Shown piece after piece: positions 24,283 to 32,439 of a DNA stretch of 35,430 bases. Where the stretch lies: the NCBI RefSeq assembly GCF_000482865.1, contig NZ_AXWW01000070.1, positions 1 to 35,430 on the forward strand, read 5' to 3'. A program made the translations under genes and the position numbers. Source of the DNA: Actinokineospora inagensis DSM 44258 (GTDB taxonomy: Bacteria > Actinomycetota > Actinomycetes > Mycobacteriales > Pseudonocardiaceae). Below the pieces are notes generated by a model. It ran no database searches, was not told the DNA's origin, and saw nothing but the letters and a program-made list of their open reading frames with translations. Every line of letters begins with the position of its first letter. Positions within the stretch are counted from its first letter, which is position 1.

Positions 24283-24717
24283 TCAGCTCAGCACGAACAC
24301 CGGGTGGTCGCCTGCGGCTGCCCGGAGTTCGTCGTCGGTGGATGTCGCCGTGAAGTTCACGTACTGCTTCACCTGATAGCCCCACCGCTCCATGTAGGCG
24401 CGCAGGACGGCGGGCTTGGCGTCGTCGGCGATCTCGGTGGCGGTGAAGCGGCGGACCCGGCGACCCAGGCGCAGTTCGCCCTCGCCCGCGGCGCGCAGGT
24501 TGCGCACCCACTGGGTGTTCCCGCGCGGTGAGACAAGGTAGTGCGACCCGTCAAAGTCCAGCGGGTTCACCGGGACCGTTCGCGCCTCGCCGGTCTTACG
24601 TCCACGCACCGACAACTGGTTCGCGCCCGCCATGGTGACGCCGCGGCGGAGCAAGAAGGCGATGACCTTGTTCGCGCCGCGCAGGAAGCCGCTGGGGCGC
24701 AGGTACCGGGTGGTCAT
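24283..24717 (-). CDS. Deazaflavin (F420)-dependent nitroreductase-family protein
   Basis: A 144-residue protein of the Ddn-like split-barrel family, whose members use F420H2 to reduce nitro compounds, quinones or enones. Family marks are an N-terminal hydrophobic helix (GANKVIAFLLRRGV), LSVRGRKTGEARTVPVNPLD, YLVSPRGNTQWVRNLRAAGE, a GELRLGRRVRRFTATEI strand pair, and the C-terminal HPVFVL. Length is typical (about 140-150). It is divergent from a TetR regulator; three palindromes between them, one inside its predicted promoter, suggest direct repression. The ATG has GAGAGGAC about 8-9 bases upstream. F420 use is inferred from the family. The natural substrate is probably also sensed by the TetR protein. 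Confidence 0.88.
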   Translation of the reverse strand: MTTRYLRPSGFLRGANKVIAFLLRRGVTMAGANQLSVRGRKTGEARTVPVNPLDFDGSHYLVSPRGNTQWVRNLRAAGEGELRLGRRVRRFTATEIADDAKPAVLRAYMERWGYQVKQYVNFTATSTDDELRAAAGDHPVFVLS

Positions 24718-24748
24718 GGGAGGTGTCCTCTCGTGCTGGTGTGCGCCC

Positions 24749-24777
24749 AGTCAACTGCGAGCGCCGCTCTCTGTCAA
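24749..24777 (-). promoter_or_regulatory. Promoter of the nitroreductase-fold gene
   Basis: On the minus strand a perfect TTGACA (24772-24777) is followed after 17 bp by TTGACT (24749-24754), which keeps the T, A and T of a -10 box. The spacer contains the first GAGCG-type palindrome, so a bound repressor would block the promoter. Confidence 0.55.
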
Positions 24778-24807
24778 GAGCGCTGCTCTCTAACTTGAGC
24801 GGTGCTC
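24759..24807. promoter_or_regulatory. Three TetR-type operators at exact 19-bp spacing
   Basis: GAGCGCCGCTC (24759-24769), GAGCGCTGCTC (24778-24788) and GAGCGGTGCTC (24797-24807) share the form GAGC-N3-GCTC and begin exactly 19 bp apart. They fill the gap between the divergent nitroreductase-fold and TetR genes. The first lies between the -35 and -10 boxes of the former. A repressor bound to all three would cover both start regions. The natural candidate is the adjacent TetR protein. Confidence 0.75.
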
Positions 24808-24831
24808 CGGATTCGTGCCACACTGCCCGGT

Positions 24832-25485
24832 ATGAGCGCGGCGAGGACGGCCCGGGATCGGGCGCGGCAGGAGTTGACGATTGAGATCAAGGACGAGGCG
24901 CGCAGGCAGTTGGCCACCGACGGCGCGCACAACCTGTCGCTGCGCGCCGTCGCCCGGAGCCTCGGCATGGCCTCGTCCGCTCTCTACCGGTACTTCCCGA
25001 GCCGCGATGACCTGCTGACCGCGCTGATCATCGACGCCTACAACGCGCTCGGTGACGCCGCCGAGCAGGCCGACCAGGGGGCGACCCCGCTGGAGCGCTG
25101 GCGGGGGGTCTGCCACGCGGTGCGCCGGTGGGCGATCGACCACCGGCACGAATACGCCCTGATCTACGGCACACCGATCCCTGGCTACCAGGCGCCGCGG
25201 GACACCGTGGGGCCCGCCGTGCGGGTCGTCTGGTTGCTGGGGCAGATCGCGCACGCCGCCGGGGTCGAGGACAGCGCGATCCCGGACGAGCTGCGCGCCC
25301 AGTTCGACCCGATCGAGGCGGCCGTTCCGACCGGCGCGACGGTCCGGGTCGTGTTTGCCTGGACCCAGTTGTTCGGGATGGTCAGCTTCGAGCTGTTCGG
25401 GCAGCTCGTGGGCAGCGCGGACCCGGCGGACGCCTTCTTCGGGTACGCGGTCGACGAGGTGGCCGGGTTCGTCGGGCTGACCTGA
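24832..25485 (+). CDS. TetR/AcrR-family transcriptional repressor
   Basis: A 217-residue regulator. The N-terminal helix-turn-helix domain (about 8-65) reads RARQELTIEIKDEARRQLAT, NLSLRAVARSLGMASSALYR and YFPSRDDLLTALIIDAYNAL. The C-terminal ligand-binding domain includes RWRGVCHAVRRWAIDHRHEY, ALIYGTPIPGYQAP and a final FAWTQLFGMVSFELFGQL stretch, resembling the WHG-type TetR C-terminal family. The ATG at 24832 gives the usual short lead-in; an in-frame TTG further up at 24802 lies inside an operator. It probably represses itself and the divergent nitroreductase-fold gene through the three palindromes between them. The ligand is unknown. The fadAB operon 78 bp downstream carries a different palindrome, so it is probably not a main target. 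Confidence 0.93.
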   Translation: MSAARTARDRARQELTIEIKDEARRQLATDGAHNLSLRAVARSLGMASSALYRYFPSRDDLLTALIIDAYNALGDAAEQADQGATPLERWRGVCHAVRRWAIDHRHEYALIYGTPIPGYQAPRDTVGPAVRVVWLLGQIAHAAGVEDSAIPDELRAQFDPIEAAVPTGATVRVVFAWTQLFGMVSFELFGQLVGSADPADAFFGYAVDEVAGFVGLT

Positions 25486-25489
25486 CCCC

Positions 25490-25536
25490 TACCGATTGGT
25501 AACAAGCGGTAGGCTGGACCTTGTTACCGCCCGGTA
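25490..25536. promoter_or_regulatory. TACCG-type operator region of fadAB
   Basis: TACCGATTGGTA (25490-25501) and TACCGCCCGGTA (25525-25536) are near-palindromes 35 bp apart. Parts of each also make a perfect inverted repeat, GGTAACAAG (25498-25506) with CTTGTTACC (25520-25528). TAGGCT (25510-25515), a likely -10 box, lies between them. The layout fits repression of fadAB by a TetR-type fatty-acid regulator. Confidence 0.6.
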
Positions 25537-25563
25537 GCGAAGACTCGACCCCAGGGAGCACCC

Positions 25564-26763
25564 GTGGCCGCAACCCGCGACGTCGCGTTCGTCGACGGTG
25601 TCCGGACCCCGTTCGGCAAGGCGGGGCCCAAGGGGATCTACGCCGAGACCCGGGCGGACGACCTGATCGTCAAGGTCATCCGCGAGTTGCTGCGCAGGCA
25701 TCCCGGCCTGCCGCCCGAGCGGGTCGACGAGGTGGCCGTCGCGGCGACCACGCAGATCGGCGACCAGGGCCTGACCATCGGCCGGACGGCCGCGCTGCTG
25801 GCCGGGCTGCCCAAGTCGGTGCCCGGGTTCGCGATCGACCGGATGTGCGCGGGCGCGATGACCGCGGTGACCACCACCGCGAGCGGCATCGCGTTCGGCG
25901 CGTACGACGTGGTGATCGCGGGCGGGGTCGAGCACATGGGCCGCCACCCGATGGGTGAGGGCGTCGACCCGAACCCGCGGATCGTGGCCGACAAGCTGGT
26001 CGACCCGACCGCCCTGGTCATGGGCCAGACCGCGGAGAACGTGCACGACCGCTTCCCGCACCTGACCAAGCAGCGTTGCGACGAGTACGCCGCCCGCAGC
26101 CAGGAGAAGTTCGCCGACGCGGTGAAGACGGGCAAGATCGGCCCGGAACTGGTGCCGGTCGCGATCCGCTCGACCGAACTGGGCTGGGGACTGGCCACAG
26201 AGGACGAACCACCGCGCCCAGGTACGACGGTCGAGACGTTGGCGACCTTGAAGACCCCGTTCCGCCCGCACGGCCGGGTCACCGCGGGCAACGCGGCGGG
26301 CCTCAACGACGGCGCGACCGGGTGCGTGCTGGCCGAGGTGAACACCGCGCGCGAGCTGGGCCTGCCGGTGGGGATGCGGCTGGTCGGCTACTCGTTCGCG
26401 GGTGTCGAACCCGAGGTGATGGGCATCGGTCCGGTCCCGGCCACCGAGCAGGCGCTGAGCCGGTTCGGTCTGTCCATTTCAGACATCGGCCTGTTCGAGG
26501 TCAACGAGGCGTTCGCCGTGCAGGTACTGGCTTTCCTCGACCACTTCGGCATCGCCGACGACGACCCCCGGGTCAACCCGTGGGGTGGCGCGATCGCCTG
26601 CGGGCACCCGCTGGCGTCCTCCGGCGTGCGGCTGATGACCCAGTTGTCCCGCCAGTTCGCCGAACGCCCGGACGTGCGGTACGGCCTGACCACGATGTGC
26701 ATCGGCATCGGCATGGGCGGCTCGGTCATCTGGGAGAACCCGAACTGGGACGGGAGCAAGTGA
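25564..26763 (+). CDS. fadA: Acetyl-CoA acyltransferase (thiolase), beta-oxidation
   Basis: A 399-residue thiolase that splits 3-ketoacyl-CoA with CoA into acetyl-CoA and a shortened acyl-CoA, the last step of each beta-oxidation round. Nucleophile C95 is in AIDRMCAGAMTAV, with NEAFAVQ, His348 in ACGHPLASSGVR and second cysteine C379 in TTMCIGIGMGG, so the catalytic set is complete. Family stretches GGVEHMGRHPMGEG and GRVTAGNAAGLNDGA are intact. The GTG start is weakly supported, but the ATRDVAFVDGVRTPFGK N-terminus is standard. Its stop overlaps the fadB start (TGATG), making a coupled operon. Palindromes overlap its promoter, so it is probably repressed when no fatty acids are present. Confidence 0.95.
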   Translation: MAATRDVAFVDGVRTPFGKAGPKGIYAETRADDLIVKVIRELLRRHPGLPPERVDEVAVAATTQIGDQGLTIGRTAALLAGLPKSVPGFAIDRMCAGAMTAVTTTASGIAFGAYDVVIAGGVEHMGRHPMGEGVDPNPRIVADKLVDPTALVMGQTAENVHDRFPHLTKQRCDEYAARSQEKFADAVKTGKIGPELVPVAIRSTELGWGLATEDEPPRPGTTVETLATLKTPFRPHGRVTAGNAAGLNDGATGCVLAEVNTARELGLPVGMRLVGYSFAGVEPEVMGIGPVPATEQALSRFGLSISDIGLFEVNEAFAVQVLAFLDHFGIADDDPRVNPWGGAIACGHPLASSGVRLMTQLSRQFAERPDVRYGLTTMCIGIGMGGSVIWENPNWDGSK

Positions 26764-28868
26764 TGTTGACGCAGGAGCAGGCCGCGCGGGCCTTCCCGGA
26801 CGAGGTCGTCACCAGGGCGGTGACCCGGTTGGTCCGGGTCGCGGGCCTGGCCCGGCCGGTCGCGCTGATCACCATCGACAACGGGCACGACCACACCCGC
26901 CCGTCCACCTTCGGGCCGCAGAGCCTGGTGAGCCTCAACGCCGCGTTCGACACGGCGATCGCGGCCGAGCCCGCCGCGATCGCCGTGACCGGCAAGCCGT
27001 TCATCTTCGCGGTGGGCGCGGATCTGTCCGGTGTGGAGCAGGTGGCGAGCCGCGAGTCCGCTTTGGACATCGCCAGGACCGGTCACGAGGTGTTCCGCCG
27101 GTTCACCGACTCGACGATCCCGACCTTCGCGTTCGTCAACGGCGCCGTCATGGGTGGCGGCCTGGAACTGGCGCTGTCGTGCCACTACCGGACCCTGTCG
27201 GACAACACGGCCGCCATCGCGTTCCCCGAGGTCTTCCTGGGCTTGTTCCCCGGTTGGGGTGGCACGCAGTTGCTGCCGAACCTGATCGGGCCGGACGCCG
27301 CCGTCACCGTGATCTTCGAGAACGCGCTGAGCCAGAACCGGATGCTCAAGCCCAAGCAGGCCGCTGACCTCGGTATCACCGACGTGCTTCTGGGCTCCGC
27401 CGACTTCATCGAACAGTCGCTGGCCTGGGCCGCGGGTGTGGTCAACGGCGAGGTTTCGGTGCGGCGCGCGGACATCGACCGGGGTGCGGGCTGGGACGCG
27501 GCCGTCGAGCGGGCCAAGGGCATCGTCCAGGGCCGCACCAAGGGCGCCTCGCCCGGCGCGCTGAAAGCGTTGGAGTTGCTGGAACTCGCCCGCGCCAACG
27601 ACCTCGACGCGGGCTACGCCGCCGAGACCGAGGCCCTGACCGACGTCCTGATGACCGATGAGCTGCGCGCGGGGTTGTACTCGTTCAACCTCGTCCAGAA
27701 GCGCGCCAAGCGACCGGCCGGCGCACCGGACAAGTCGCTGGCTCGGCCGGTGACCAAGGTCGGCATCGTCGGCGCGGGCCTGATGGCCGGCCAGATGGCC
27801 CTGTTGTTCGCGCGGCAGCTCAAGGTCCCGGTGGTGCTGACCGACATCGATCAGTCCCGTGTGGACAAAGGTGTCGACTACGTGCACACCGAGATCGACA
27901 AGCTGGGCGCCAAGGGCAGGCTGTCCCCGGACGGGGTGAACCGGTTGAAGGCACTGGTTTCCGGCTCACTGGACAAATCGGCGTTCGCCGACGCCGACTT
28001 CGTGATCGAGGCGGTGTTCGAGGAACTCGGCGTGAAGCAGCGGGTTTTCGCCGAGGTCGAGGCGCACGTCAGCGCGGAATGCGTGCTGGCCACCAACACG
28101 TCGTCCCTGTCGGTGACCGACATGGCCGCCGGTTTGGCCCACCCCGAACGGGTTGTCGGGTTCCACTTCTTCAACCCGGTCGCCGTGATGCCCCTGCTGG
28201 AGATCATCCGCGCGGAACGCACCGACGACGCGGCGCTGGCCACCGCGTTCGCCGTGGGCAAGGCGCTGAAGAAGTCCTGCGTCCTGGTCAAAGACGCCCC
28301 CGCGTTCGTGGTGAACCGCCTGCTGACCCGGTTCATGGGCGAGGTCGTGACGGCGATCGACGAGGGAACCCCGTTCGAGGTCGCCGACCGGGCCACCGAC
28401 CCGCTCGGACTGCCCATGAGTCCTTTGGTACTGCTGCAATTGGTCGGCCCCGCCGTCGCCCTGCACGTCGCCGAGACCATGCACCACGCCTACCCGGACC
28501 GATTCCCGCTCAGCGCGAACCTGCGCCGGTTCGTGGAAGCGGGCAAAACGGCGGTGTGGCAATGGGATGCCGAAGGCAAGCAGACCATGGACCCCGAGGT
28601 CGCCGCTTTGTGGCAGGCGGGCCGAAACCCGCTGACCGCACCGGAAGTCCTCGACCGAGTCCTCGACGGCGTCGCCGAGGAGATCCGCGTCATGCTGGAC
28701 GAAGGTGTTGTCGCCGAGGCACAGGACATCGACCTCTGCCTGATCCTGGGCGCGGGCTGGCCCTTCTGGCTCGGCGGAATCACGCCATACCTGGACCGCA
28801 CAGACGTGTCCGATCGCGTACACGGCAAGCCTTTCCTCCCACCGGGTGTCGCTTCCGTCCCGGCCTGA
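26763..28868 (+). CDS. fadB: Trifunctional-type enoyl-CoA hydratase / 3-hydroxyacyl-CoA dehydrogenase
   Basis: A 701-residue fusion that hydrates enoyl-CoA and then oxidises the 3-hydroxyacyl-CoA with NAD+. It forms the beta-oxidation complex with FadA. The N-terminal crotonase domain (about 20-230) has the oxyanion-hole parts GKPFIFAVGADLSG and NGAVMGGGLELALSCHYR, and acidic FPEVFLGLFPGWGGTQLLP. The dehydrogenase (about 330-620) has the NAD loop VGIVGAGLMAGQMALLFARQ, FVIEAVFEELGVKQRVF, TNTSSLSVTDMA, the catalytic His in VVGFHFFNPVAVMPLLEI and FVVNRLLTRFMGE. A second HAD C-terminal repeat ends the protein. The length fits the actinobacterial FadB. The ATG overlaps the fadA stop. A hairpin (28845-28878) spans its stop codon. 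Confidence 0.95.
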   Translation: MLTQEQAARAFPDEVVTRAVTRLVRVAGLARPVALITIDNGHDHTRPSTFGPQSLVSLNAAFDTAIAAEPAAIAVTGKPFIFAVGADLSGVEQVASRESALDIARTGHEVFRRFTDSTIPTFAFVNGAVMGGGLELALSCHYRTLSDNTAAIAFPEVFLGLFPGWGGTQLLPNLIGPDAAVTVIFENALSQNRMLKPKQAADLGITDVLLGSADFIEQSLAWAAGVVNGEVSVRRADIDRGAGWDAAVERAKGIVQGRTKGASPGALKALELLELARANDLDAGYAAETEALTDVLMTDELRAGLYSFNLVQKRAKRPAGAPDKSLARPVTKVGIVGAGLMAGQMALLFARQLKVPVVLTDIDQSRVDKGVDYVHTEIDKLGAKGRLSPDGVNRLKALVSGSLDKSAFADADFVIEAVFEELGVKQRVFAEVEAHVSAECVLATNTSSLSVTDMAAGLAHPERVVGFHFFNPVAVMPLLEIIRAERTDDAALATAFAVGKALKKSCVLVKDAPAFVVNRLLTRFMGEVVTAIDEGTPFEVADRATDPLGLPMSPLVLLQLVGPAVALHVAETMHHAYPDRFPLSANLRRFVEAGKTAVWQWDAEGKQTMDPEVAALWQAGRNPLTAPEVLDRVLDGVAEEIRVMLDEGVVAEAQDIDLCLILGAGWPFWLGGITPYLDRTDVSDRVHGKPFLPPGVASVPA

Positions 28869-28878
28869 CGGCGACACC
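28845..28878 (+). terminator. Candidate terminator spanning the fadB stop codon
   Basis: GGTGTCGC (28845-28852) pairs with GCGACACC (28871-28878). An inner CGTC/GACG stem forms past a 3-nt bulge. It includes the fadB TGA. It is the only hairpin seen between fadB and the next gene. Confidence 0.4.
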
Positions 28879-28938
28879 GCCGTAACCCCGTCGCGTATTG
28901 GTGATCGTAGGGTTTCCTTACCGGCAGGGAGGTTCATG

Positions 28939-29385
28939 ATGCGCACGCGCATTATCGGGGCCGCGCTCGCGGTCAGCGCGCTCGCCTTAACGGCGGTGGC
29001 GGTGTCCGGCACCGCGGCCGAGGCGAAGGGCAGGCCGTGTGGACCGCCGTCCACCACCGATGGGGTCGGCTCCGCGGGCACCGCCTTCACCCTGAAGTCG
29101 ATGTACGACGACGACGGTCCCGGGCTGGTCGCGGGCGAGGAGTTCGAGATCAACACCGAGGCCGCCGGTCAGCACTGGACCGTCACCTTCTCCGACAACG
29201 GCGTCGTTTTCTTCGCCAACCCCGACGATGTCTCCACCGCGACCGGCATCCGCGAGGTGCACCCCAACCACATCACCCGCGGCACGGTGCAGCACATGAA
29301 CGCGCACGCCGTGCGGCACGACACCGGTGAGGTCATCGACGCCACCGTGGTCCTGCAGCCGGTCCCCGACCGCTGCGGCAACTGA
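28939..29385 (+). CDS. Small secreted protein of unknown function, copy 1
   Basis: A 148-residue protein with a clear Sec signal peptide: MRTRIIGAALAVSALALTAV, then AVSGTAAEA with cleavage likely after AEA near residue 29. The mature chain (about 119 residues) starts KGRPCGPPS and ends VPDRCGN, with one cysteine at each end that could form a disulfide joining the termini. The core reads GEEFEINTEAAGQHWTVTFS, then DNGVVFFANPDD, and looks beta-rich. No family was recognised. It is clearly paralogous to the next gene. The ATG at 28939 has GGAGG six bases upstream; the ATG at 28936 is also possible. TAGGGT at 28908-28913 may be its -10 box. It probably acts outside the cell. Confidence 0.8.
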   Translation: MRTRIIGAALAVSALALTAVAVSGTAAEAKGRPCGPPSTTDGVGSAGTAFTLKSMYDDDGPGLVAGEEFEINTEAAGQHWTVTFSDNGVVFFANPDDVSTATGIREVHPNHITRGTVQHMNAHAVRHDTGEVIDATVVLQPVPDRCGN

Positions 29386-29387
29386 GG

Positions 29388-29795
29388 ATGAAGCGGACAG
29401 CGGTCGCGGGCGCGCTCGCCATGATGGCGCTTGTCGTCGCGCCCCAGGCGAACGCGGACGCCCGGCCGTGCACACCGCCGCAGACGGTGGCGGGTTCCGG
29501 TAGTCAGGGCACGCCGTTCGTGCTCCGGGCCGGGTACCAGGGGGTCGGCCAGGTGGCCGAGGAGTTCGAGATCAACACGGCGGTCTCGGACCAGGTGTGG
29601 ACGATCCAGTTCTCGGACAACGGTGTGGTGTTCTTCTCCGGCAGCCAGTCGGGGAGTCCGGTCGTGGTCGTGAAGACCGAGTCGGTGACCGGTACCGGCG
29701 GGCACAACCTGGGTGTGCGCGCGGTCAACACCGTCACGCACGAGGTCATCGAGGGGAACGATCCGCTGCCCCCGCCGGGGTGCGGCGGGCACTGA
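29388..29795 (+). CDS. Small secreted protein of unknown function, copy 2
   Basis: A 135-residue paralogue of the preceding gene, starting 3 bases after its stop and presumably co-transcribed. The signal peptide is MKRTAVAGALAMMALVVAPQ with cleavage near ANADA (residue 25). The mature chain starts RPCTPPQTVAGSGSQGTPFV and ends PPPGCGGH, again with one cysteine at each end. The shared core is EEFEINTAVSDQVWTIQFSD then NGVVFFSGSQSG, against FEINT-x5-W-T-x2-FSDNGVVFF in copy 1. After the core the two diverge (here VVVVKTESVTGTGGHNLGVR). It converges on hemG with 22 bp between stops. The function is unknown; a tandem pair suggests a duplicated or hetero-oligomeric exported factor. Confidence 0.8.
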   Translation: MKRTAVAGALAMMALVVAPQANADARPCTPPQTVAGSGSQGTPFVLRAGYQGVGQVAEEFEINTAVSDQVWTIQFSDNGVVFFSGSQSGSPVVVVKTESVTGTGGHNLGVRAVNTVTHEVIEGNDPLPPPGCGGH

Positions 29796-29817
29796 TCACG
29801 GCACTGAGCACGACTGG

Positions 29818-31242
29818 TCACGGGCCTGGCGGCGGGCCGATCCGGTTCGCCGCCAGGTGTGTGGCGACTTGCCGTGCGGCGGCCTCACCGGTCGCGACGC
29901 AGGCGGGGATGCCGACGCCGTGCAGGGTCGCGCCCGCCACGGCGAGGCCGGGGTGGGGTTCGACGGCCCGCTCGATCCGGGCCACCAGGTCGTGGTGGCC
30001 CGCCGCGTACTGGGGGAGGCCGCCGCCCCACCGGGTCACCCTCGTGTCGACGGGTGGGGCGGTGACCCCGGTCAGCTCGACCAGGTCTGACCGGACCAGT
30101 CGGACGAGTTCGTCGTCGTCGGCGTGCAGGGCGCCGGGGTCGGCGAACCGTCCGACTGAGCCCCGGACGACCACCGTCTCGCCGCCGAGGTGCGCCCATT
30201 TCGCGGCCGAGAAGGTGAACGCCTTGACGGTGAACGGGCTGCCGTCGAGCCTGCGTTCGCCCGCCCCGAGCAGGACCCCGGACGTGCCGGGCAGTTCGGT
30301 GCCCGCCGGGAGCGCCAACGCCACCACGGCCATCGACGCGACCTCGACCTGGCCGTAGGCGTCGGACGCGACCGGGACGACGTCCGCGAGCAGCTTGCGG
30401 GCCGCGGCGGCCGGGACGGCCAGCACGACGGCGTCGACGTCGAGGACCGGGTCGGATGGCTCGTGGCCGGGCGCGTTGGCGCCGAGGGTGAGCCGCCAGC
30501 CGGTCGCGGTCCTGGCCAGCGAGCGGACCGGCACGCCGAGTCGAACCGTCGCGGCGGTGGCGAGTCGGTCGACCAAGGTGCCCAGGCCGGTCGAGAGCGT
30601 CCCGAAGACCGGGTGACCGGTGGGAACGGGCACCGAGCGGGCGGCGGCCTCGGTCAGCGAGGTCGCGCCCCCGTCCAGGGCGGCGGCGATGGCGGGCAGG
30701 GTCGCGCGGAGACCGAGGCTGTCCACCCCGCCCGCGTACACCCCGCCCAGCAACGGATCGATGAGCCGGGCGGGCAGTTCGTCACCGAACCGAGACCGCA
30801 GCAACGGCCCCAGCGCGGCGTCCCCGGCCAACCGCACCGGCGGCAACGTGGACTCGGCGGCGACCCGCCGATTGCCCTCGTCGCTGAGCAACTCGGCGAC
30901 CGCGGCCGGGTCCGCGGGCACACCCATGACCGTCCGCCCGGGGACGTGCCTGGTCACCCCGCCCGCGCGGACCGTGGACCGGGCGCCGGTCGGGTGCACG
31001 ACGAGATCACCGAGGCCGACTTCCGCCAGCAGCGCCCCGACCTCCGGCCGCCGCGCCAGGTACGCCTCGGCGCCCACGTCGTACCGGCGGCCCGCCACCG
31101 ACTCGGTGCGGATCTTGCCGCCCAGCCGGGACGACTGCTCGACGACGGTGATCGACGCGGTCGGCCCGAGCAGTGCGCGCAGTCGGTGCGCCGCGGTCAG
31201 GCCGGAGATCCCGCCGCCGACCACCGCGACCCGCACGCTCAC
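29818..31242 (-). CDS. hemG: Coproporphyrinogen/protoporphyrinogen oxidase (HemY/CgoX type)
   Basis: A 474-residue FAD enzyme that oxidises a porphyrinogen to the porphyrin. In actinobacteria the HemY-type enzyme uses coproporphyrinogen III (CgoX), in line with hemQ nearby. The FAD-binding N-terminus is [20 protein letters not shown], with [15 protein letters not shown] and [15 protein letters not shown]. The C-terminal FAD segment is [20 protein letters not shown] with GEAAARQVA. The length is typical. The GTG start overlaps the hemE stop by four bases (GTGA), so hemE and hemG are translationally coupled. Symbols hemY and cgoX are also in use for this enzyme. Confidence 0.94.
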   Translation of the reverse strand: MSVRVAVVGGGISGLTAAHRLRALLGPTASITVVEQSSRLGGKIRTESVAGRRYDVGAEAYLARRPEVGALLAEVGLGDLVVHPTGARSTVRAGGVTRHVPGRTVMGVPADPAAVAELLSDEGNRRVAAESTLPPVRLAGDAALGPLLRSRFGDELPARLIDPLLGGVYAGGVDSLGLRATLPAIAAALDGGATSLTEAAARSVPVPTGHPVFGTLSTGLGTLVDRLATAATVRLGVPVRSLARTATGWRLTLGANAPGHEPSDPVLDVDAVVLAVPAAAARKLLADVVPVASDAYGQVEVASMAVVALALPAGTELPGTSGVLLGAGERRLDGSPFTVKAFTFSAAKWAHLGGETVVVRGSVGRFADPGALHADDDELVRLVRSDLVELTGVTAPPVDTRVTRWGGGLPQYAAGHHDLVARIERAVEPHPGLAVAGATLHGVGIPACVATGEAAARQVATHLAANRIGPPPGP

Positions 31243-32297
31243 CGCCCGGTCGGCAGGCTGTGCGCGTGCGCCACGGTGCGGGTGATCACATCCGGGTCGG
31301 TCTCCGGCAGCACCCCGTGGCCCAGGTTGAACACGTGCCCGGCAGCGGAACGCCCTTCGGCCACGATTCGGCCCACCTCACGGCGGATGACCTCGTCGCC
31401 CGCGAACAGCGTGGCCGGGTCGAGGTTGCCCTGGACCGGGGCACCCGGGACGGCGGCGGCGGCCACGTCCAGCGGGGTGCGCCAGTCGACCCCGACGACG
31501 TCCGCGCCCGCCTCGCGCATCGCGCCGAGCAGGTGCCCGGTGCCCACTCCGAAGTGGATCCGCGGCACGCCCGCGTCGGACAGTCCGCTCAGGACCTTCG
31601 TCGAATGCGGCAGCACGAACTCGCGGTAGTCCCGCAGCGACAGTGCCCCCGCCCACGAGTCGAACAGTTGCAGCGCGTCGACCCCGGCGGCCACCTGCGC
31701 CCGCAGGAACCCCAGGGCGATGTCGGCGAGCCGGTCGAGCAGCGCGTGCCAGGTGTCCGGCTCCGCGTACATCAGGGCCTTGGTGCGCTCGTGGTTGCGG
31801 CTCGGCCCACCCTCGACCAGGTACGACGCCAGCGTGAACGGCGCCCCCGCGAACCCGATCAGCGGCGTCTCGCCCAACTCGGCGGTCAGCAGCCGGACCG
31901 CCTCGGCTACCGGCGCGACCTGCTCGGCGTGCAGCGGCGGCAACGCGTCCACGGCGGCCCGGTCGCGCACCGGCTCGGCGACCACCGGACCGGTGCCGGC
32001 CACGATGTCCAGGTCGACCCCGGCCGCGACCAGCGGGACCACGATGTCGCTGAACAGGATCGCCGCGTCGACGCCGTGGCGGCGCACCGGCTGCAGGGTC
32101 ACCTCGGTGACCATCGCCGGGTCGAAGCAGGCGGCCAGCATCGCGGTGCCCGCGCGCAGCGCTCGGTACTCCGGCAGCGAGCGGCCCGCCTGGCGCATGA
32201 ACCACACCGGCACCCGCGCGGGCACACCGCCGCGCGCGGCCACCAGGAACGGAGCGGACGTCAGGGACCGCCTGGGGAGGGTGAGTGACTCAGTCAT
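31239..32297 (-). CDS. hemE: Uroporphyrinogen decarboxylase
   Basis: A 352-residue cytosolic enzyme that removes four carboxyl groups from uroporphyrinogen III to give coproporphyrinogen III. Family marks are [19 protein letters not shown] at the substrate-binding N-terminus, [20 protein letters not shown] with the key Asp, [41 protein letters not shown] and the C-terminal [14 protein letters not shown]. All are intact and the length is normal. The ATG at 32297 matches the usual start; the ribosome binding site is weak. It is the first gene of the hemE-hemG pair and divergent from DUF3000 by 139 bp. Its product feeds directly into the enzyme encoded downstream. Confidence 0.96.
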   Translation of the reverse strand: MTESLTLPRRSLTSAPFLVAARGGVPARVPVWFMRQAGRSLPEYRALRAGTAMLAACFDPAMVTEVTLQPVRRHGVDAAILFSDIVVPLVAAGVDLDIVAGTGPVVAEPVRDRAAVDALPPLHAEQVAPVAEAVRLLTAELGETPLIGFAGAPFTLASYLVEGGPSRNHERTKALMYAEPDTWHALLDRLADIALGFLRAQVAAGVDALQLFDSWAGALSLRDYREFVLPHSTKVLSGLSDAGVPRIHFGVGTGHLLGAMREAGADVVGVDWRTPLDVAAAAVPGAPVQGNLDPATLFAGDEVIRREVGRIVAEGRSAAGHVFNLGHGVLPETDPDVITRTVAHAHSLPTGR

Positions 32298-32422
32298 CGC
32301 CTGGCCATGTTCCCACGCCGACCCGCGTCCCCGTTCGCGTGGGCGGAACCTCACACGGTCGGTGGGTCGAACCCGTGCCGGACCCTCGGCGCGCCCTACC
32401 CGCTCACCGTCTCGGGTGGTCC

Positions 32423-32439
32423 TACAGTTACCAGTCGTG
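32423..32439 (+). promoter_or_regulatory. Leaderless-type -10 box of DUF3000
   Basis: TACAGT at 32423-32428 ends eight bases before the GTG at 32437, with the same spacing as at three other genes here. No ribosome binding site is present. Confidence 0.5.

Noticed and set aside
24759-24807. Regularly spaced short repeats as a mini CRISPR
   Set aside because: The repeat unit is 11 bp with 8-bp gaps and palindromic, which fits operators and not CRISPR repeats with spacers.
24832-25563. Adjacent TetR as the repressor of fadAB
   Set aside because: The palindromes at its own promoter (GAGC-N3-GCTC) differ from those at fadAB (TACCG type), so a direct role is not supported.
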